Shown: positions 60,474 through 64,000 of the stretch, piece after piece
How the letters are laid out: each line of letters begins with the position of its first letter
How positions within the stretch are numbered: position 1 is the first letter of the stretch
Made by a program: the position numbers and the translations under genes
Assembly (NCBI GenBank): GCA_964405335.1
Contig: CAYONP010000007.1
Location: 25,354-89,353 of the forward strand
Origin: CAYONP01 sp964405335
GTDB lineage: Bacteria; Armatimonadota; UBA10988
Direction: 5' to 3'
Length of the DNA stretch: 64,000 nt
Notes under the pieces: generated by a model
Database searches by the model: none
What the model was told of the DNA's origin: nothing
What the model saw: the letters and a program-made list of their open reading frames with translations, nothing else

Positions 60474-63427
60474 GCCTCCTCGCGCTGGTCGTCCTGGCCA
60501 CCGCCGGAGGCCGGCTGCTGCCCGCACCGAGCCTGGTGCCCGAGGCGCGCCCCGCCGCCGCCGCCTACTACGAGCAACTGGCCGACGGACTGGCCTCGTG
60601 GGGCGCCGTCGAGGCGGCGCTGGCCAACTACCAGAAGAGCATCGAGAATCAGCCGGATCGCTACTCCGCCCGGCTCGGGGTGGCCGAGCAACTGGCCCGG
60701 CTCGGACGCGGCCCCGAGGCGCTTGCGGCGGTCGATGCCATCCTCCGCGAGTCGCCGCGACACCAGGCCACGGTGCGCTTTCGCGGCATGCTCGCTCTGC
60801 AGGCGGGGCAGCCGAAGGACGCCGAGCGGATCCTGCTCGAGCTGCTCGCCAACGCGCCCGAAGATGCCTGGGCGCAGGTGCTGCTCGCCCGCGCGCAGCT
60901 TGCCCAGCGCGATGTCACCGGCGCCGAGCTGTCGCTGCGCGACGCCATCCGCGCCGACCCCGACCGGGCCGAGGCCCACCTGCTGCTGGCCCAGGTGCTG
61001 CTCGCCGAGAAGCACGAGGTCGCCGCCACCGCGGCGCTGCGCCGGCACCTACGGCTGTGGCCCGACAACCCCGAGGCGGTTGGCCTCATGGCCCAGCTCC
61101 TGCTCGGACAGCGCCGCTTCGCCGAGGCGCTCGAGTGGGGCAAGAAGCTCGCCGCCATGATGCCCGACGACCCGCGGCCCTATGGCGGGCTGGCCACTTG
61201 CTACGAGCAACTGCATCAGCCTGACGAGGCGGCCCGGGCCTGGCGGCGGGTGACCGAGCTGGCCACCGATCCGGCCATGATCGGCGCCGCCTGCGAGTGG
61301 CTCGGACGCTACCACCTCGGCCGCGGCGAGTTTGCCGCCGCCACGCCCTACCTGCGCCGGATCGTCAATCTCCGGCCCACGCTCATCCCCCCGCGACGAC
61401 AGCTCATCGCCGCCCATGCGCAGGCCGGCCAGTGGCTCGAGGCGGCGGCCGAGGTGCGCGGCCTGATCGCGATGCAGCCGGGCGACCTGACGCTCCGCAT
61501 GCAGTGGATCGATGCCTTGCTCAACGCCGAGCAGCAGACCGCCGCGCGGCGGGCCATTGAGCTGACCCTGCGCGACTTCGATCGGCCCGAGCTGGTACCC
61601 CAAGTGCTGCAGATGCTGATGCAGCGCCGGCTGGCCGGCATGGCCATCGGGCTGCTCGAGACGCTCCGCCGGCGGCAGCCCGGGCGGATCGAGTACACCG
61701 TGATGCTGGCCGACGTCTGGCTGGCCACCGGCGATGCCGAGGCGGCGCGGCGGCTGTTCGAGGAGCTGCTGGCCAAGCTGCCGCAGGATGCCGGGCTGCG
61801 CCTGCGGCTGTCGGCCATCCACTTCGAGCAGTTCTCGTGGGAGCCGATTGTCGAGCTGCTCGAGCCGCTCTTCCCGCCCGGCGGCCCGCCGCTGCCCGGT
61901 GCGCCGGCCGACCTGTTCAAGTACCTCGCCCTGGCCTATGAGCACACCGGCCGGGCGCGCAAGGCAGCCCGCTGCTACGAGCAGTTGGCCGAGTCCGCCG
62001 GCGAGCCGCTGGTGCTCCTCCGCGCGGCGCGGCAGTATGCGCGGATTGAGGCGTTTGAGCCGGCCGAGGGGCTGTGCCGGCGGATCTTGGGCTCCTTGCC
62101 CGGGCACACGCCGAGCCGGCTCGAGCTGGCCGGCATCCTGGCCGCTCAGGACCGGCTCGACGAAGCGGCCGAGCAGCTCGAGCAACTGCTCCAGACCGAG
62201 CCGAGGCACCCCGCGGCGCTCTATGACCTGGTCGAGGTCGAGCGGCGGCGCGGCAACCTCGAGGCGGCCGCGCGGCTCTGCGCCCGGCTGGCCGAGGCCG
62301 ACCGCGAGAACGACCTGGCCATCGCCGCGCTGGGCGACATCGCCTGGGAGCGCGACGACCGGCCCGGCGCGATTGCGATCTGGTTGACCGGGCTCGAGAC
62401 GCATCCCGGCAGCGCGACGCTCCATGCCCGGCTGGCCGCGGCCTATGAGCAAGTCGAGGACGAGCCGGCGGCGATGGAGCACTACGCCGCCGCGGCGCGG
62501 CGGGCCAGCCAGGATATGGCTAGCCGGCTGGCCCTGGTGCGGCTGCACGGCGAGGCCGGGGCCGACGGCCAGGCGCGGCGATGGGCCCGCGAGCTGGCCG
62601 AGCTGGCGCCGACCGACGGCACTTTCTACCAGGCTTGGCTGGCCACCTTCGCGCCGGAGCAGGCCGAGCTTGGCCTCAGCGCCGGGGTCGAGCTGCTGCA
62701 GACCGGCGTCACCCGACGGGCGCTGGTCGGCCCGCTGCTCAACCGCGCCCTCGACACCGGCCGCGCCGAGCTGCTGTCCGCGCGGCTCGAAGCGCTGGCC
62801 GGCAGCGGCGATGCCCGGCCTGCTGCGCTCGATGCGCGGGCCCAGCTCCTGGCCCGCCAGGGCCGGAGCGACGAGGCGCGTGAGGTCTATCGCACCTTGG
62901 CCGCGGCCGAACCGAAGCAGACGCTCTGGCCGCGCCGGCTGGCCGAGCTGGCCCGCGCCGAGGGCGACCTCGACGGGGCCGTCGCGGCGTACCGCCAGGC
63001 CTTGGCCGCCCAGCCCGACGATGCGGTCACGCTCGAGGCGCTGGCCGGCCTGTTGCTCGAGCGCGGCGATCTGGCGGCGTCCGGCGAGGTGATCCGGCGC
63101 CTGGTCGCGCTGCGCCCGCCGCCCGAGCCGCTGCTCCGCCTGGTCGAGCAGGGCTTCGCCGCGCACGGCGGCGCGCTGCGCGGCCTGCTCGAGTCGATGC
63201 TGCCCGGCAATTGGGCCACGCCGCCGCCGCCGGCCTTCACCGACAACACGGCGCTGCTCTGCGCACTGGGCTTGGTCTGCGAGAAGCTGGGCGACCGCGC
63301 GGCGGCGGCCAGCGCCTATGACGAGGCGTTCGCCTGCTCGCCCAGCCTGCCACAGGCGGTCGAGGGCCGGCGGCGGATGCGGCAAATGGTCGAGCCGACG
63401 CCCGAGCCGCGATTGCCCGGCCGGTGA
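60470..63427 (+). CDS. Large TPR repeat protein
   Basis: The 985-residue product is made almost wholly of TPR-like helix pairs; typical units are AEAHLLLAQVLLAEKHEVAA, GLATCYEQLHQPDEAARAWR, LAYEHTGRARKAARCYEQLA and DEAREVYRTLAAAEPKQTLW. I estimate more than 20 repeats. A short N-terminal hydrophobic stretch (MSLLALVVLATAGG) suggests export or anchoring. ATG 60470 overlaps the upstream stop (ATGA). It is probably a scaffold working with the upstream secreted protein. Confidence 0.88.
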   Translation: MSLLALVVLATAGGRLLPAPSLVPEARPAAAAYYEQLADGLASWGAVEAALANYQKSIENQPDRYSARLGVAEQLARLGRGPEALAAVDAILRESPRHQATVRFRGMLALQAGQPKDAERILLELLANAPEDAWAQVLLARAQLAQRDVTGAELSLRDAIRADPDRAEAHLLLAQVLLAEKHEVAATAALRRHLRLWPDNPEAVGLMAQLLLGQRRFAEALEWGKKLAAMMPDDPRPYGGLATCYEQLHQPDEAARAWRRVTELATDPAMIGAACEWLGRYHLGRGEFAAATPYLRRIVNLRPTLIPPRRQLIAAHAQAGQWLEAAAEVRGLIAMQPGDLTLRMQWIDALLNAEQQTAARRAIELTLRDFDRPELVPQVLQMLMQRRLAGMAIGLLETLRRRQPGRIEYTVMLADVWLATGDAEAARRLFEELLAKLPQDAGLRLRLSAIHFEQFSWEPIVELLEPLFPPGGPPLPGAPADLFKYLALAYEHTGRARKAARCYEQLAESAGEPLVLLRAARQYARIEAFEPAEGLCRRILGSLPGHTPSRLELAGILAAQDRLDEAAEQLEQLLQTEPRHPAALYDLVEVERRRGNLEAAARLCARLAEADRENDLAIAALGDIAWERDDRPGAIAIWLTGLETHPGSATLHARLAAAYEQVEDEPAAMEHYAAAARRASQDMASRLALVRLHGEAGADGQARRWARELAELAPTDGTFYQAWLATFAPEQAELGLSAGVELLQTGVTRRALVGPLLNRALDTGRAELLSARLEALAGSGDARPAALDARAQLLARQGRSDEAREVYRTLAAAEPKQTLWPRRLAELARAEGDLDGAVAAYRQALAAQPDDAVTLEALAGLLLERGDLAASGEVIRRLVALRPPPEPLLRLVEQGFAAHGGALRGLLESMLPGNWATPPPPAFTDNTALLCALGLVCEKLGDRAAAASAYDEAFACSPSLPQAVEGRRRMRQMVEPTPEPRLPGR

Positions 63428-64000
63428 TCACTCCGGTTGGCGCGGCACCGCGCGGATCACCTCGTCGATAATCTGGTCGCTGTCGACCCCGGCCGCCTCG
63501 CCCTCGAAGTTGAGGATGATCCGGTGGCGCAGCGCGGCGTGCGCGACGGTGTCGATGTCGTCGAAGGCGACGTTGTAGCGCCCGTCCAGCAGAGCCTCGA
63601 CCTTGGCCGCCAAGAGCAGCGCCTGCGCCCCGCGCGGGCTGGCGCCGAAGCGGACGAACTCGCCCACCCGGCCGACCTGCCCGTCGCCCGGGCCGGGATG
63701 CGTCGCCAGCACCAGCCGGCAGGCGTAGTCGCGGACGTGCGGGGCGGTCGGCATCGCGCGGATCACCTCGCCCATCGACCGGATCTGCTCGCCGTCGAGC
63801 ACCGGCTCGGGCGCCGCCTGCTGCCGACCGGTGGTGCGATCGACAATCTCACCCAGCTCGGCTAGCGTCGGGTAGTCTACCTTGAGCTTGAGCAGGAAGC
63901 GATCGAGCTGCGCCTCGGGCAGGGGGTAGGTGCCCTCCAGGTCGATCGGGTTCTGGGTGGCCAGCACTAAGTACGGCTCGGGCAGCCGGTGGGTCACCCC
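63428..64000 (-). CDS. MoxR-type AAA ATPase, C-terminal part
   Basis: The gene runs off the window edge, leaving the last 190 residues. LVLATQNPIDLEGTYPLPEA (sensor 1 region), QLDRFLLKLKVDYP with the arginine finger region, VGRVGEFVRFGASPRGAQAL and ALRHRIILNFEGEAAGVDSD are typical of MoxR ATPases, chaperone-like proteins that often work with DUF58 and VWA proteins. The Walker A and B motifs lie outside the window. Its stop touches that of the convergent TPR gene. Confidence 0.93.
   Translation of the reverse strand, partial: GVTHRLPEPYLVLATQNPIDLEGTYPLPEAQLDRFLLKLKVDYPTLAELGEIVDRTTGRQQAAPEPVLDGEQIRSMGEVIRAMPTAPHVRDYACRLVLATHPGPGDGQVGRVGEFVRFGASPRGAQALLLAAKVEALLDGRYNVAFDDIDTVAHAALRHRIILNFEGEAAGVDSDQIIDEVIRAVPRQPE

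Overview
This is a GC-rich bacterial window that carries two 100-base N runs, so it is a draft assembly, probably a metagenome-assembled genome. No rRNA or tRNA is visible. Several features point to an uncultured Terrabacteria-type lineage, most like Armatimonadota: short prepilin-like proteins with a long hydrophobic N-terminus and a DYDG motif, a HemQ-type coproheme decarboxylase, a CsaB/DUF5693 pair, and many secreted carbohydrate-active and TPR proteins. This placement is inference; no marker gene here settles it.

Layout. Positions 1-2306 hold YcxB-like membrane proteins and a Gly-rich secreted protein. Positions 2364-6142 hold a polysaccharide deacetylase divergent from the most remarkable gene, a 734-residue protein that reads as an RNA polymerase alpha N-terminal domain fused to a compact, degenerate RNA polymerase beta whose catalytic lysines are gone. 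Positions 6143-13758 hold a sulfatase, a CtpA protease with a LysM-G5 partner, a GbsR-type regulator, a YbdK-type ligase and small proteins. Positions 13771-15225 hold a DUF433/DUF5615 toxin-antitoxin pair with a frameshifted toxin, next to an aldo/keto-reductase-like gene. Positions 15273-20485 hold tandem prepilins, a glycosyltransferase, small membrane proteins and a Gfo/Idh/MocA oxidoreductase. Positions 20741-24840 hold two secreted proteins.

Positions 25010-31137 hold a SUF iron-sulfur cluster operon: promoter and operator dyad, a MarR regulator with a four-cysteine tail, a SufT-like protein, SufC, SufB, SufD, a rhodanese and, beyond an N run, a Rieske ferredoxin. No cysteine desulfurase is seen. 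Positions 31089-36521 hold polyphosphate kinase and a secreted GH38 enzyme. Positions 36642-40922 hold a secreted caspase-STN-SUMF1 protein translationally coupled to a CsgG/DUF4384/FlgT-like protein. Positions 40928-50918 hold a sensor kinase, HemQ, an MBL-fold hydrolase, a beta-helix protein, a TonB-like Gly/Pro-rich protein and a REC-GGDEF protein.

Positions 51559-56014 hold an isopropylmalate dehydrogenase, a HEPN two-gene cassette, twin GNAT proteins and a SPOR protein. Positions 56270-64000 hold CsaB with DUF5693 (cell-wall or S-layer attachment), a divergent secreted protein plus giant TPR operon, and a partial MoxR ATPase.

Intergenic DNA is rich in palindromic repeats: a 79-bp inverted repeat, several REP/RAYT-like terminal-inverted-repeat elements, and a GGGCGTCCCC family. 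One N run is flanked by identical 55-bp sequences, which looks like a scaffolding artefact.
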